From NCBI RefSeq assembly GCF_050876985.1, contig NZ_JBPAPP010000001.1: DNA of 64,000 nt. The stretch is one strand, 5' to 3'. Shown here piece after piece: positions 42,876 through 52,358 of this stretch (positions within the stretch are counted from its first letter, which is position 1; each line of letters starts with the position of its first letter). Under the pieces are notes generated by a model. That model was not told the DNA's origin. It did no database searches and saw only the letters and a program-made list of their open reading frames with translations. The DNA is from Halopseudomonas sp002296055 (lineage in GTDB: Bacteria > Pseudomonadota > Gammaproteobacteria > Pseudomonadales > Pseudomonadaceae). A program made the position numbers and the translations under genes.

Positions 42876-45560
42876 ATGGCTGGTTCTGATTTTTCCCCGG
42901 CGCGGTTGTTGGCAGGAGCAGTTGTGGGGCTCTCCTGTCTGCATGCGCCCCAGAGCGTGTTGGCGCAGCAGGTGGCGGCCGCCAGCGAGCAGGCGCGTTA
43001 CGAATTCAATATCGATGCCCAGCCGGTATTGGCCGCGCTCGGCCGTTTCAGCGCCATTACCGGCATCGCCGTGTTGCGCGCCGATCAGTCCGCGATCGAA
43101 GGGCGGGCCGCCGCTGTCAGCGGTAATCTGACCAGCGAGCAGGCGTTGCAGCGGCTGCTCACCGGTACTGGGCTGGGTTATCGCGTGGTGGACGCCGGCA
43201 CGGTAGAGCTGGTTGATTTGCCCCCGCCTGCCACCGGCGATGCCCCTGGCGCTATGACGCTGGACCGGCTGGACGTCAATGCCGAGGCTATCCGTGGCCG
43301 TCCCGAGGATCTGAATTTTACTCGCGCCGGTAGCCAGGTGTATCTGTCAGAGGAACGCATTCAGCGTTTTCGCGGCTCCTCCGTGGGCGACTTTCTTAAG
43401 GGTGAGCCGGGTGTACTGACCGGTGATAACCGCAACAGCGGCGCGGTTGATATCAACATTCGCGGTATGCAGGGCTTCGGCCGCGTGCCGGTGCTGGTGG
43501 ACGGAAGCCAGCAGCAGAACACCGTGTACCGTGGCTACTCCGGGGCGGCGTCGCGCAACTATATCGACCCGGACATGATCGGTAGCGTCACCATCGAGAA
43601 GGGCCCGACCAGCGGCGTTGATGGCGTTGGGGCCACGGGTGGTGTGGCGCGTATGCAGACGCTGAATCCGCAGGACATCCTGCTGGACGGCAAGGATTTT
43701 GGGTTGCGCGTGCGCGGTGGCCTTATGGGTAACACCACCAGCCCGCCAGCAGCCAACAGCAAGGGCGGCACCTACGGCCAGGGGTCTTACACGACTGGCT
43801 GCAACTGGGGTTGTACGCTGGAAACCGTGCCGGACTTCTACGCCTATACCAACACGGATCGGCCTGACGATCATGAATTCAACTCCGCCTCCGGCAGTAT
43901 CGCCATGGCCAAGCGTTGGAGCATGGGTGAGGTGCTGGGTGTCTACAGTCGCCGCCGCAATGGCAACTACTATGCAGGTGAGCGCGGCGGTCGGCAGCCG
44001 AGTTTCAGCTCCCGCGTGGTCACTACTGATCGTAATGGCCGTGAGACGGAAACCACTACCGTCACCTTCGATGGCTTGAATCGTTATGTCGCCGGCGAAG
44101 AGGTGCTCAACACCTCGCAGAACAACACTTCGTATCTGTTGAAAGGCCGCCTGTGGCTGGCCGATGAACACCAGCTGACCGCCAGCTACATGAACTATCA
44201 AAGTGAGTTTGGCGAGCTTATGCCCTCTGTGATCATTCGCTTTGACGGCGCTGTACAGGCGCCGATGAGTGAAGTCGAGGTGGACACCTACACGCTGAAT
44301 TACAACTGGAAGCCGCTCGACAACGACTGGATCGACCTGGACGCCAACCTGTGGCGTACTAAAACCGATACGCGCATCGTGACGCCCTATTCCTTCTTCG
44401 GCATCGACTTTCCGCAGGGCTACTGGGACCTGGCCAAACGCACCGGCACAGACATCAGCAATACCTCACGTCTGCATGGCAAGCTCGGTGAACTGAGCCT
44501 CAACTACGGCGGCTCATATGTCTACGAAACGCTGGAACCAGGTGGCGATACCAGCGAGCTGTATACCGGCTTTGGTGACGGGCTGGAGGCGCGAGATGGC
44601 TGGCGCAAGGAGTATAGCGGTTTTATCAGTGGCGAATGGAAGCCTTGGCAGTGGCTGACGCTGAATGCTTCTGTGCGCTACACCGATACCGAAAGTCATG
44701 ACCGCAACGCCGTGCGCGTAGCCACCGGAGTCTATGAATACAATGTGGATCGCAATTCGGGCTTTGCCCCCATCTACTCCATTACCGTAGAGCCGTTGGC
44801 TGGCTGGCAGCTGTACGCCAAGTATGCCGAAGCGATTCGCTCGCCCTCGCTGTTTGAAAGCACCACTGGCTGGTCATTCAGCTCCGCGCCCAGGCTGGAC
44901 CTGCAGCCCGAACGCGCGCGTAACCTGGAGCTGGGGAGCAATCTGGCGCTCGACTCCTTGCTGGTTGATGGCGATCAGGCGCGGGCCAAGGTGGCCTACT
45001 TCGAGAACCGGGTAAACAATTACCTGACCCGCAGTATCGGCAACTGGGACAGCTTCAACGGCACTACGGTGCGCAACATTCACCACGCGGTATTTCGTGG
45101 GGTCGAGGCGTCCATCGGCTACGACAATGGCCTGGTGTTTGGTCAGGCCTCCGGCATCCATTACGACAAGATCCTGTTCTGCAAGACGCAGGATGACTGC
45201 CGTCCGGGTGGGGTGCAAAACGGCTATGCACAGCTGCACGTGCCGCCCAAGTACAGCGCCAGCCTGACGCTGGGTACGCGGTTGTTTCAGCAGCGCTTGA
45301 CGTTGGGTGGGCGCATTTCGCGCGAAGGTGAGCGCCCAGCGGAAAACAACAACGCCGATAGCGGGGGCTACACCACCCTGGCGGTGTGGGACCCGTACAC
45401 CCTGATCGACGTATTCGCCAGCTACGAGCACAGCGACCACCTGACCGTTGACCTGAACATCGACAACCTGCGTGATCAGTACTACATGGACGTGCTCAAC
45501 CTCGGCCTGATGCCCTCGCCGGGGCGTACGGTGCGGGCCAGTCTGACCTATAACTTCTGA
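42876..45560 (+). CDS. FecA-type TonB-dependent receptor with signalling domain
   Basis: 894 residues from the ATG at 42876 (AGGGAG upstream). Signal peptide to about residue 31 (SVLAQ), then an STN (secretin/TonB N-terminal) signalling domain (YEFNIDAQPVLAALGRFSAITGIAV...AVSGNLTSEQALQRLLTGTGLGYRVV), a plug domain (VGDFLKGEPGVLTGDNRNSGAVDINIRGMQGFGRVPVLVDG) and a 22-strand barrel ending LTYNF. It imports an iron complex or haem-like ligand and signals through FecR to the ECF sigma factor. Unusually, the fecR/fecI pair is downstream and convergent. The ligand is unknown. Confidence 0.9.
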   Translation: MAGSDFSPARLLAGAVVGLSCLHAPQSVLAQQVAAASEQARYEFNIDAQPVLAALGRFSAITGIAVLRADQSAIEGRAAAVSGNLTSEQALQRLLTGTGLGYRVVDAGTVELVDLPPPATGDAPGAMTLDRLDVNAEAIRGRPEDLNFTRAGSQVYLSEERIQRFRGSSVGDFLKGEPGVLTGDNRNSGAVDINIRGMQGFGRVPVLVDGSQQQNTVYRGYSGAASRNYIDPDMIGSVTIEKGPTSGVDGVGATGGVARMQTLNPQDILLDGKDFGLRVRGGLMGNTTSPPAANSKGGTYGQGSYTTGCNWGCTLETVPDFYAYTNTDRPDDHEFNSASGSIAMAKRWSMGEVLGVYSRRRNGNYYAGERGGRQPSFSSRVVTTDRNGRETETTTVTFDGLNRYVAGEEVLNTSQNNTSYLLKGRLWLADEHQLTASYMNYQSEFGELMPSVIIRFDGAVQAPMSEVEVDTYTLNYNWKPLDNDWIDLDANLWRTKTDTRIVTPYSFFGIDFPQGYWDLAKRTGTDISNTSRLHGKLGELSLNYGGSYVYETLEPGGDTSELYTGFGDGLEARDGWRKEYSGFISGEWKPWQWLTLNASVRYTDTESHDRNAVRVATGVYEYNVDRNSGFAPIYSITVEPLAGWQLYAKYAEAIRSPSLFESTTGWSFSSAPRLDLQPERARNLELGSNLALDSLLVDGDQARAKVAYFENRVNNYLTRSIGNWDSFNGTTVRNIHHAVFRGVEASIGYDNGLVFGQASGIHYDKILFCKTQDDCRPGGVQNGYAQLHVPPKYSASLTLGTRLFQQRLTLGGRISREGERPAENNNADSGGYTTLAVWDPYTLIDVFASYEHSDHLTVDLNIDNLRDQYYMDVLNLGLMPSPGRTVRASLTYNF

Positions 45561-45673
45561 GCAGCCGGCCGCTCAACAGCCGCAAGCTCCGCCCCTGGGC
45601 ACAGCACCTTGTGTCCAGGCGGTAGGGGGTAATGTGGTGATGCAAAGGGATGTGCTGCGAGCAGGGCGCCCGC

Positions 45674-46660
45674 TCAGGGCGCTCTTTTTTGCAGCCACAG
45701 CAGGCTGCCGGTGAGCTGGGTCCCTTCTACCTGTTGGGTCATCTCCAGTGCTCGCAGGATCAGCTCTGGCCGGTCGGCCGGAAAACTGCCCGACAGCCGC
45801 TGGCCGGTAAATTGCGCCGGGTCCAGCAGCACACGGCCTGGCGTCATGCGCTCCAGCTGGCGCGCCACCTGCGCTATGGGCGCCTGGTCAAACACCACCT
45901 CGCCACGTCGCCAGGCCAGTGCGGTATCCACGTTGACCTGCTCGCGTTGCTGCAAGTGCTGGCCGTTCACACTGATACGCTGTGAGGCGGTCAGGGGCTC
46001 ATCGTCCGGGGTATGAGCGCCGCCAGGTGCCGTCACCGCCACGCGTCCTTGCTCGACGGTCACTTGCAACTGGTTGGCCCAGCGCTCCAGCGCAAAGCGG
46101 GTGCCCAGCACCTCGACCTCGGCGCCGTCTGAGCTGACCACAAAGGGGCGGCCGTCATGGTTGACCGACAGCCAGATGCGTCCGCGCAGCAGGTCGACCT
46201 GGCGTTTTTCGCCGTCGAGTTTTAGCCGCACGGCGCTGTCGTTGTCCAGATACAGGGTGCTGCCGTCTGCCAGCAGCAGCTCGTGGCTTTGCCCTGGCGC
46301 CGTTGCGGCGTCTGCCTGCCAGCGCACCGCCAGGCCCGGGTCACGCCAGACGCTGAAACCGGCGCCCAGCGCCACTACCAGGCCGGCGGCCATGGCCCAT
46401 TGGGCGTAGCGGCGGCGTGGCCGCTGCGGCAGTGGGATGACTGTAGCGCGCGCCACAGGCGTGCTCGCCACCTGGCGCGCGGGCGCTTCCAGCTGTTGCC
46501 AGAGCACTTCGGCGTCGAGGTAGGCATCCACATGGGCGCTGCTGCGGCCAATCCACTCATCAAACTCGGCCTGACACAGCTCCGCCTGCTGCGGATCGTT
46601 GCGGCGCAGTAGCCAGGCGATGGCTTCTTCGTGCAATTGCTCAGTGTTAGGCGTGGTCAC
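45674..46660 (-). CDS. FecR-type anti-sigma factor
   Basis: 328 residues. N-terminal cytoplasmic DUF4880-type region (EEAIAWLLRRNDPQQAELCQAEFDEWI) that binds sigma, one membrane helix (YAQWAMAAGLVVALGAGF, about residues 85-105), and a periplasmic FecR domain (LADGSTLYLDNDSAVRLKL; GTRFALERWANQLQVTVEQGRV) with a C-terminal STN-binding part. It relays the state of the TonB receptor to the sigma factor. It lies downstream of the sigma gene on the minus strand. Confidence 0.92.
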   Translation of the reverse strand: MTTPNTEQLHEEAIAWLLRRNDPQQAELCQAEFDEWIGRSSAHVDAYLDAEVLWQQLEAPARQVASTPVARATVIPLPQRPRRRYAQWAMAAGLVVALGAGFSVWRDPGLAVRWQADAATAPGQSHELLLADGSTLYLDNDSAVRLKLDGEKRQVDLLRGRIWLSVNHDGRPFVVSSDGAEVEVLGTRFALERWANQLQVTVEQGRVAVTAPGGAHTPDDEPLTASQRISVNGQHLQQREQVNVDTALAWRRGEVVFDQAPIAQVARQLERMTPGRVLLDPAQFTGQRLSGSFPADRPELILRALEMTQQVEGTQLTGSLLWLQKRAP

Positions 46661-46722
46661 GGTGCGGTTCCTGCTGCGGCGCGTGGTGCGCTCTTGTTAA
46701 ACGTTTCATGCCGGTGACGTCC

Positions 46723-47226
46723 TCATCGCTCGTCACGCATCTGTTGCAGACAGCGCCGGCAGGCGAGCATGGCCCGCATCATATCCTTTTCTACCGTGCT
46801 GACCGACAGCCTGAGTTTATCTGCGATGGCGGCGTAGGTTTCACCCTCCAGGCGGTTGAGCAGAAACACCTGGCGGGTGCGCTCCGGCAAGCCGTGCAGG
46901 GTAGCGGCCAGGGCGTCGCACTCCTGCGCGGCGATAGCCTGCTGGTCGGCCTCGTTGGGGCGATCGGCAGTCAGCTCCGGGTCTTGCTGTTGGTGGCGTT
47001 CGCGGACCTTCTGGCTGCGCAGGTAATCCAGCGCCAGATTCTGCGCTGTGCGGTACAACAGGCCGGGGCTGTCTTGCGGCAGCTCCCGTTGCCACAGGCG
47101 GGTGAAAGCTTCTTGTACCAGGTCTTCGGCAATCGCCTCGCTACTGACCATGCGCTGAATACGACGCAGCAAGGTATCGCGCTCGCGCAGAAAGGTCTGT
47201 AACAGGGTTTGCCGGGAGGTGCTCAT
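46723..47226 (-). CDS. FecI-like ECF sigma factor
   Basis: 167 residues. Sigma region 2 (EDLVQEAFTRLWQRE, DSPGLLYRTAQNLALDYLRSQ) and region 4 (TLHGLPERTRQVFLLNRLEGETYAAIADKLRLSVSTVEKDMMRAMLACRRCL). Belongs to the iron-starvation group that transcribes TonB-receptor genes. Followed by fecR after 62 bases. Its target is presumably the receptor at 42876-45560. Confidence 0.93.
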   Translation of the reverse strand: MSTSRQTLLQTFLRERDTLLRRIQRMVSSEAIAEDLVQEAFTRLWQRELPQDSPGLLYRTAQNLALDYLRSQKVRERHQQQDPELTADRPNEADQQAIAAQECDALAATLHGLPERTRQVFLLNRLEGETYAAIADKLRLSVSTVEKDMMRAMLACRRCLQQMRDER

Positions 47227-47419
47227 CAGGGTCTGTTGCCGTTTCGCTCATCCGCCGGCCGCAGCGATTCGGGTTGGGCCGATGTGGGCCGCCTCTTGGC
47301 GCCCTGAAACCGCCGAGAGGCGTACGAAACGGCAACAAACCCGATGCGGCTAGGCGTTAGTGGCAGCGACCATAACCGAAACGAGAATCGGTATCAACAA
47401 TCGCATTTTCTAGCAATAT

Positions 47420-47432
47420 GTAATATCGTAAC
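47420..47432. promoter_or_regulatory. Candidate Zur-type box upstream of ZnuD-like receptor
   Basis: GTAATATCGTAAC resembles the Zur core GTTATANTATAAC (about 9-10 matching positions) and lies 90 bases before the receptor ATG, within an AT-rich stretch. A related, less regular GTTACGTTATATC follows at about 47445-47457. Assignment is tentative and depends on the zinc role of the receptor. Confidence 0.35.
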
Positions 47433-47521
47433 TTTCTCTGTTACTGTTACGTTATATCAAATATTATTCTTCGCTTACTTTTCTGCCCTTTATTCCAATC
47501 ATGACTTGCTAGGGAGTCCTC

Positions 47522-49594
47522 ATGTTGCCTGCCAAAACCCCTTTGGCGCTGGCACTGGCCGTTGCTGCCGCCAGCTTGCCTGCCCATGCCGATGAATCGC
47601 TAACCTTACCGAGCGTTACTGTCAGTGCCTCGGCGCTGGATCAGTCCGCTGATCGCATGACTCAGCCTGCTGCCGTATTGCAGGGCGATGAGTGGCTCAA
47701 CCAACGCGAGACCGGGTTGGCAGACAGCCTCGAATCGCTGCCGGGGGTGCAGGCCAGCAACTTTGGGCCGGGCGCCAGTCGTCCGGTGATTCGCGGCCTG
47801 GATGGTGCCCGGGTACGGGTATTGAGTGATGGGGCCGATGTGATGGATGCCTCAACGGTCAGTCCGGACCATGCGGTGACCGCTGATACTGCGCTGCTGG
47901 AGCGGGTCGAAGTGCTGAAAGGGCCGTCCACCCTGCTGTATGGCGGTGGTGCCATCGGTGGCGTGGTCAACCTGATCGACCGGCGTGTGCCAACTTACAT
48001 CCCCGAGCGCGGCTATGAGGGAGAGATTGACCTGCGTGGCAACACCGTGGCCGATGAGCGCAGCGGCGCGGTAGGCCTGACCCTGGGCGCCGGCCAGTTT
48101 GCTGCGCGTATCGAGGGTGCCAAGAGTGATGCTGACCCTTACAACATCCCCGGATCGCCCTCGACACAGGAAGGCGCCTATAACGAGACCGAGTCTTCTG
48201 CGCTGGGCCTGAGTTGGATTACCGACCGCGGCTACGTCGGTTTGGCCTACAGCCGTCAGGATCGCGAGTACGGCCTGCTGGCGCACGAGCACGCCGACTG
48301 CCACACCCATGGGCCGGCAGACTGGCACTGTGAAGAGGAAGAGCATGATCACGATGATGATCATGACGACGAAGACCACGATGACGAGGATCATGACGAT
48401 GAAGAGCACGACCATGATCATGACGAACATGGCCAGGCTTACATCGACATGCAACAGCGCCGCTGGGATGTGCGTGCTGATTACACTGATCCCTTCAGCG
48501 GCTTTGAGCGCATCCGTGTACGCCTTGCCGATACCGACTACGAACACGTCGAGATGGAAGGTGACGAAGCGGGCACGCGCTTTACCAACCGCGGCACCGA
48601 AGGCCGCGTAGAGCTGACCCACAACCCGATTGCCGGCTGGCGCGGCGTTGTCGGCACGCAGCTGAGCCGTCGCGACTTTGCGGCTGTCGGTGAAGAAGAT
48701 TACGTGCCGCGTTCGCTGACCCATAACCGTGCGCTGTTCCTGCTGGAAAGCTATGAGCAGGGTGACTGGCTGTACGAGGTTGGTCTGCGCCAGGAGTGGC
48801 AGTCCATCGAGCTGAAAGACGGCAATGACGACGCCGACCACAAGGGCACATCGGTATCGGTCGGTGCCAGCTGGCAGTTCCAGCCTGGGCTGGTGTTCTA
48901 TGGCTCGCTGTCCCGTTCTCAGCGTTTGCCGACCGCCGAAGAGCTGTACGCCAACGGCCCGCATGCTGCCACCCGCACCGTGGAAATCGGCGACCCCGAC
49001 CTGGACCGCGAAACCAGCGTCAACATGGAGCTGGGGCTGCGTCGCACCCAGGGGCCGGTTACCTTTGATGTCAGCGTGTACCGCAATGATGTCGATGACT
49101 TTATCTATGCCGCTGACACCGGTGATGACCCGGGCGCCGGCTATCGCGTGGTGCAGTACAGCCAGGCCGACGCGGTGTTGCACGGTATTGAGGGTAGTGT
49201 CAGCTGGCAGGCAACTGGCTCGACCGGTCTGACCTTGTTTGGCGACAGCGTGCGCGGCAAGCTGAAAGACGGCGGCGACCTGCCGCGCATCCCGGCGGAT
49301 CGCTACGGCCTGCGCGTTGACCAGCGCCTGACCAGCCATCTGGGAGCGCATGTCGAGGCGACTCAGGTGATGCGCCAGGACCGTACGGCCGACTACGAAA
49401 CCGAGACCGGCGACTACACCTTACTCGGTGCCGGCCTGAGCTGGCGCGGTGTGCTGGGCGAGAGCGACTATCTGTTGTTCTTGCGAGGCAACAACCTGCT
49501 GGATGAGAAGGCCCGTCAGCACTCCTCATACATCAAGGATGAAGTACTGCTGCCCGGTCGTAACATGACCATCGGCGCGCGTCTGGCGTTCTGA
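47522..49594 (+). CDS. znuD: ZnuD-like TonB-dependent receptor with His/Asp-rich loop
   Basis: 690 residues. Signal peptide to about residue 22 (LPAHA). TonB box region PSVTVSASALD, plug (LADSLESLPGVQASNFGPGASRPVIRGLDGARVRVLSDG, VEVLKGPSTLLYGGGAIGGVVNLID) and a barrel ending GARLAF. Residues 255-303 form an extreme metal-binding loop: 49 residues with 14 His and 27 Asp/Glu plus a CHTHGPADWHC motif. Such loops are typical of zinc receptors (ZnuD group); the metal is inferred, not shown. No zinc ABC transporter is next to it. Confidence 0.85.
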   Translation: MLPAKTPLALALAVAAASLPAHADESLTLPSVTVSASALDQSADRMTQPAAVLQGDEWLNQRETGLADSLESLPGVQASNFGPGASRPVIRGLDGARVRVLSDGADVMDASTVSPDHAVTADTALLERVEVLKGPSTLLYGGGAIGGVVNLIDRRVPTYIPERGYEGEIDLRGNTVADERSGAVGLTLGAGQFAARIEGAKSDADPYNIPGSPSTQEGAYNETESSALGLSWITDRGYVGLAYSRQDREYGLLAHEHADCHTHGPADWHCEEEEHDHDDDHDDEDHDDEDHDDEEHDHDHDEHGQAYIDMQQRRWDVRADYTDPFSGFERIRVRLADTDYEHVEMEGDEAGTRFTNRGTEGRVELTHNPIAGWRGVVGTQLSRRDFAAVGEEDYVPRSLTHNRALFLLESYEQGDWLYEVGLRQEWQSIELKDGNDDADHKGTSVSVGASWQFQPGLVFYGSLSRSQRLPTAEELYANGPHAATRTVEIGDPDLDRETSVNMELGLRRTQGPVTFDVSVYRNDVDDFIYAADTGDDPGAGYRVVQYSQADAVLHGIEGSVSWQATGSTGLTLFGDSVRGKLKDGGDLPRIPADRYGLRVDQRLTSHLGAHVEATQVMRQDRTADYETETGDYTLLGAGLSWRGVLGESDYLLFLRGNNLLDEKARQHSSYIKDEVLLPGRNMTIGARLAF

Positions 49595-49600
49595 GCCGCG

Positions 49601-49629
49601 AGACAGGCGCGCAATAGCCGCGCCTGTCT
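49601..49629. terminator. Strong hairpin after ZnuD-like receptor
   Basis: 11-bp perfect stem (AGACAGGCGCG / CGCGCCTGTCT) with a 7-base loop, followed by TCCTCG. No T-run, so termination would be inefficient or factor-dependent. Confidence 0.5.
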
Positions 49630-49682
49630 TCCTCGTACTGTTTCCCCGCAGCCTGGCTGCCCATACCGTCTGTCGTTGCCTT

Positions 49683-49699
49683 CTACTACTTTGGTACCG
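49683..49699 (+). promoter_or_regulatory. Shared alcohol-oxidation motif upstream of pqqF
   Basis: CTACTACTTTGGTACCG, 67 bases before the pqqF start codon. It matches 16 of 17 bases with the copy upstream of the ErbR-like gene (59043-59059, opposite strand). TACT-like half-sites fit the heptamers bound by NarL/LuxR-type regulators, two of which are encoded in this window. Confidence 0.6.
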
Positions 49700-49765
49700 C
49701 TTTTCCGGGCGTCTTGCCCGCTTGCCTTAAGCTGCACGTTGGCTCTTTTTCTTGCGTAGTCTGCC

Positions 49766-52342
49766 GTGCAACCAATCCCTCTTGTCTCCCAGCCCGCCGA
49801 TGAGCGGGACTATCAACTCTTCCGCGCGGCCAATGGTGTGCTGTGTCTGTTGATCCATGACCCTGCAGCCACGCAGGCCTCGGCCGTCGTGCAGGTGGCT
49901 GCCGGTAGTCATGCTGAACCCGATGACCTGCCTGGGCTGGCCCATCTGCTGGAGCATATGCTGTTCATGGGCTCACGGCGGTGGCCTGAGCCAGGCTCCT
50001 TCCCGGCCCGGGTGGCTGAATGGGGCGGGCGCTTCAACGCCAGTACCGCGCCGCAGGCCACCACGTTTTTCTGTGCGGTCAGTCCGCAGGGGCTTGAGCC
50101 TTGTCTGGCGCATTTGACCGACATGTTGGCTGCGCCGCTGTTCGCAGCCGAGCAGGTTGAGCAGGAGCGGCGGGTGATCGACGCGGAGTTTCACACCCGG
50201 CTGGCTGACGACGCTATTCATGCCCAAGCCGTGTTGGCAACGCAGGTAAATCCGGCGCACCCGCTCAGTCGATTTTCCGCAGGCAATGCGGATTCGCTCG
50301 CCGGTGACGCCACCGTCCTGGCTGAGCGCCTGCGCCAATGGCATGCCATTCATTATCGTGCGGGCAGCATGGCGCTGGTGCTGCATGGCCCACAGGGAGC
50401 GGACCAGCTGCAGGCGATGGCCAAGAGCTGCGCTGCGCAGCTGCCGGCGGGAAGGGCGCCCGAACCCTATGCCCAGCCCCTGTTCGCGGCCGAGCAGCTG
50501 CCGCGCCAGATCGACTGGCAAGGCCGCAGCGGTCAGCCCGAGTGGGTGTTGCTCTATCCGCTGAGTGACTGTGCTGTGCACGGCTCGCCGGCCCGCTGGT
50601 TGTGTGACTGGCTGAACAGCCCTGCGCCGGCAGGTGCGCTGGGCTACCTGCGTGAGCGCGGCTTGCTCGATGAACTGCATGCCTCACTGGAGTCTGACGT
50701 GGGCGGGCAGGCGCTGCTGCGCATCGCACTGCAGGTTGCCGATACCGAGCCACACCAAGTGCTTGCGGGGCTGGACGGCTGGTTGCAGGCCATGCCTCGA
50801 GAAGACCCGGCCCACTGGCCGCAGGCGGCGCGCCTGGCGCTGGCGCAGACGGCGTTTGACCTCGGCCCGCAAGGCGACATGCTGGACAGTTGTCGGCGCT
50901 ACGCCGAGCGGCTGCTGACGCTGCCGGCTGACCAGGTGCTGGATGTAGCTGGTGTATCGCTGGGCACGCTCGGTATGCCCGAATGGCAGCGACTGGTCGG
51001 GCAGTTGGCGCCGTCCAATCGCCTGCTGCTGCAGCGGTTGCCGAGGCTGTCTGGTGGTGATGTGTGTGCGCACACTGCCACCCGCTGGCAGGCTCGGGCG
51101 TTGCCTTGCTCTGCGGCGCCATCGGCCAACCTTGCAGGGCGGCTTGGCCCTTGTCTTGGTCCGCTGGCTGAGGCGCCCAAGGGGCTGCGCTGGTCTTCGG
51201 TCGCGCCCGGCCTGCGCTTGCATCGCTTTGCGCCGGCCAGCGGTGCGTGGCGTACCCGGCTGGCCTGGTGCTGGGCTGATGCTGGCGCCACAGTGGCTGA
51301 GCGGCGCTGGCTGCAGGCCTGCTGGTCGTTGCAGAGCGAAGCGCTGCAGCAGTGGGGCGAGCGAGTGGGTATCCAGATGCAATGGTCATTAGCGCCGGGG
51401 CAGCTGGTGCTGGATGTCAGTAGTCCGCCGCCGCTGCTGCCTGCGTTCATGCGTGAGCTGGTGCAGCATCTCCAGGCACCGCCGGCAGTCAGTCAGCTGG
51501 CGCTGATTGAGCGTCGCAGTCGTCGCTGGGCGCAGCAAGAGCAGGATGCGCTTCCGGCCTGGCGGTTGCTGCAGACGCTGCAACAGGAGCGCTCGCCCAG
51601 TACGCTGCGCCTGCGTGATCCGCTCGCGCTCTGGCAACGCTTGTGCGCGCAAGCACAGGTCATCTGGCTGAAGCCGGATGGCTGGCCAGAGGCAGAACGG
51701 TCGCTGCTGGCAAAACTGATGCTCAACCTCTGCCCGGCCTTGATGCGGCCCTTTACCTGGCAGTGCCCGTTGCCGCAGCTGCAGCCAGGGCAATTGCTGG
51801 TAACCGAAGTCAGCAGCAAACACACCGACCGGGCGCAGCTGCTCTATCTGCCAGCCGAAGACGACAGCCTGCAGCAGGCAGCCTGCTGGCGCTTGCTGCA
51901 CCATCGGCTGGCGGACCCATTCTTTGCCGAGCTACGCACCCGGCAGCAGCTGGGATACTGGGTAGTGGCGCGTTTGCATCGGCGCGCAGGGCGGCCCGGT
52001 TTGCTATTGCTGGTGCAGTCGCCGGATCGTTCCCAGCGCTGCATCGAGTCAGCGGTCGAGCGTTTTCTGCAGCAGAGTCTGGAGGGGTTGGCGGCGCTGC
52101 CTGCCGACCAGCTGCAGGCGCAGGCCACCCACTTGTCGCAGCTGCTGGAGCAACAACGTCAGCACCCGCAGCAGGGGTTTGAGGCGCAGTGGGAAGACTG
52201 CCTGTGGCAGCGTGAAGACCAGCTCGCCGCCGAGCAGCAGGCCTTGCTCAAGCTGACCGCGGCGCAGTGGGGCGCCTTTGTCAGGCGCTTACCGCACAGC
52301 GCGCGCTGGCGTTTGCTGAGTCGGCAGGCCGGGGCGGACTGA
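49766..52342 (+). CDS. pqqF: PqqF, M16 protease for PQQ precursor processing
   Basis: 858 residues from a GTG at 49766 (no strong ribosome site). The inverted zinc motif HLLEH is at residues 60-64 and the third ligand E141 is exactly 76 residues further (HxxEH-X76-E), both intact. Family M16 insulinase-like; Pseudomonas PqqF releases the modified Glu-Tyr from the PqqA peptide. The remaining PQQ genes (pqqABCDE) are not in this window, so this copy is detached from its usual operon. It lies among PQQ-dependent alcohol oxidation genes. Confidence 0.87.
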   Translation: MQPIPLVSQPADERDYQLFRAANGVLCLLIHDPAATQASAVVQVAAGSHAEPDDLPGLAHLLEHMLFMGSRRWPEPGSFPARVAEWGGRFNASTAPQATTFFCAVSPQGLEPCLAHLTDMLAAPLFAAEQVEQERRVIDAEFHTRLADDAIHAQAVLATQVNPAHPLSRFSAGNADSLAGDATVLAERLRQWHAIHYRAGSMALVLHGPQGADQLQAMAKSCAAQLPAGRAPEPYAQPLFAAEQLPRQIDWQGRSGQPEWVLLYPLSDCAVHGSPARWLCDWLNSPAPAGALGYLRERGLLDELHASLESDVGGQALLRIALQVADTEPHQVLAGLDGWLQAMPREDPAHWPQAARLALAQTAFDLGPQGDMLDSCRRYAERLLTLPADQVLDVAGVSLGTLGMPEWQRLVGQLAPSNRLLLQRLPRLSGGDVCAHTATRWQARALPCSAAPSANLAGRLGPCLGPLAEAPKGLRWSSVAPGLRLHRFAPASGAWRTRLAWCWADAGATVAERRWLQACWSLQSEALQQWGERVGIQMQWSLAPGQLVLDVSSPPPLLPAFMRELVQHLQAPPAVSQLALIERRSRRWAQQEQDALPAWRLLQTLQQERSPSTLRLRDPLALWQRLCAQAQVIWLKPDGWPEAERSLLAKLMLNLCPALMRPFTWQCPLPQLQPGQLLVTEVSSKHTDRAQLLYLPAEDDSLQQAACWRLLHHRLADPFFAELRTRQQLGYWVVARLHRRAGRPGLLLLVQSPDRSQRCIESAVERFLQQSLEGLAALPADQLQAQATHLSQLLEQQRQHPQQGFEAQWEDCLWQREDQLAAEQQALLKLTAAQWGAFVRRLPHSARWRLLSRQAGAD

Positions 52343-52358
52343 TTTCTAATACCTCCGG

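Noticed and set aside
47852..49351. Long open frame (about 500 codons) antisense to the ZnuD-like receptor
   Set aside because: It mirrors the receptor codons (GC-rich third positions) and has no family features; the receptor frame has signal peptide, plug and barrel.
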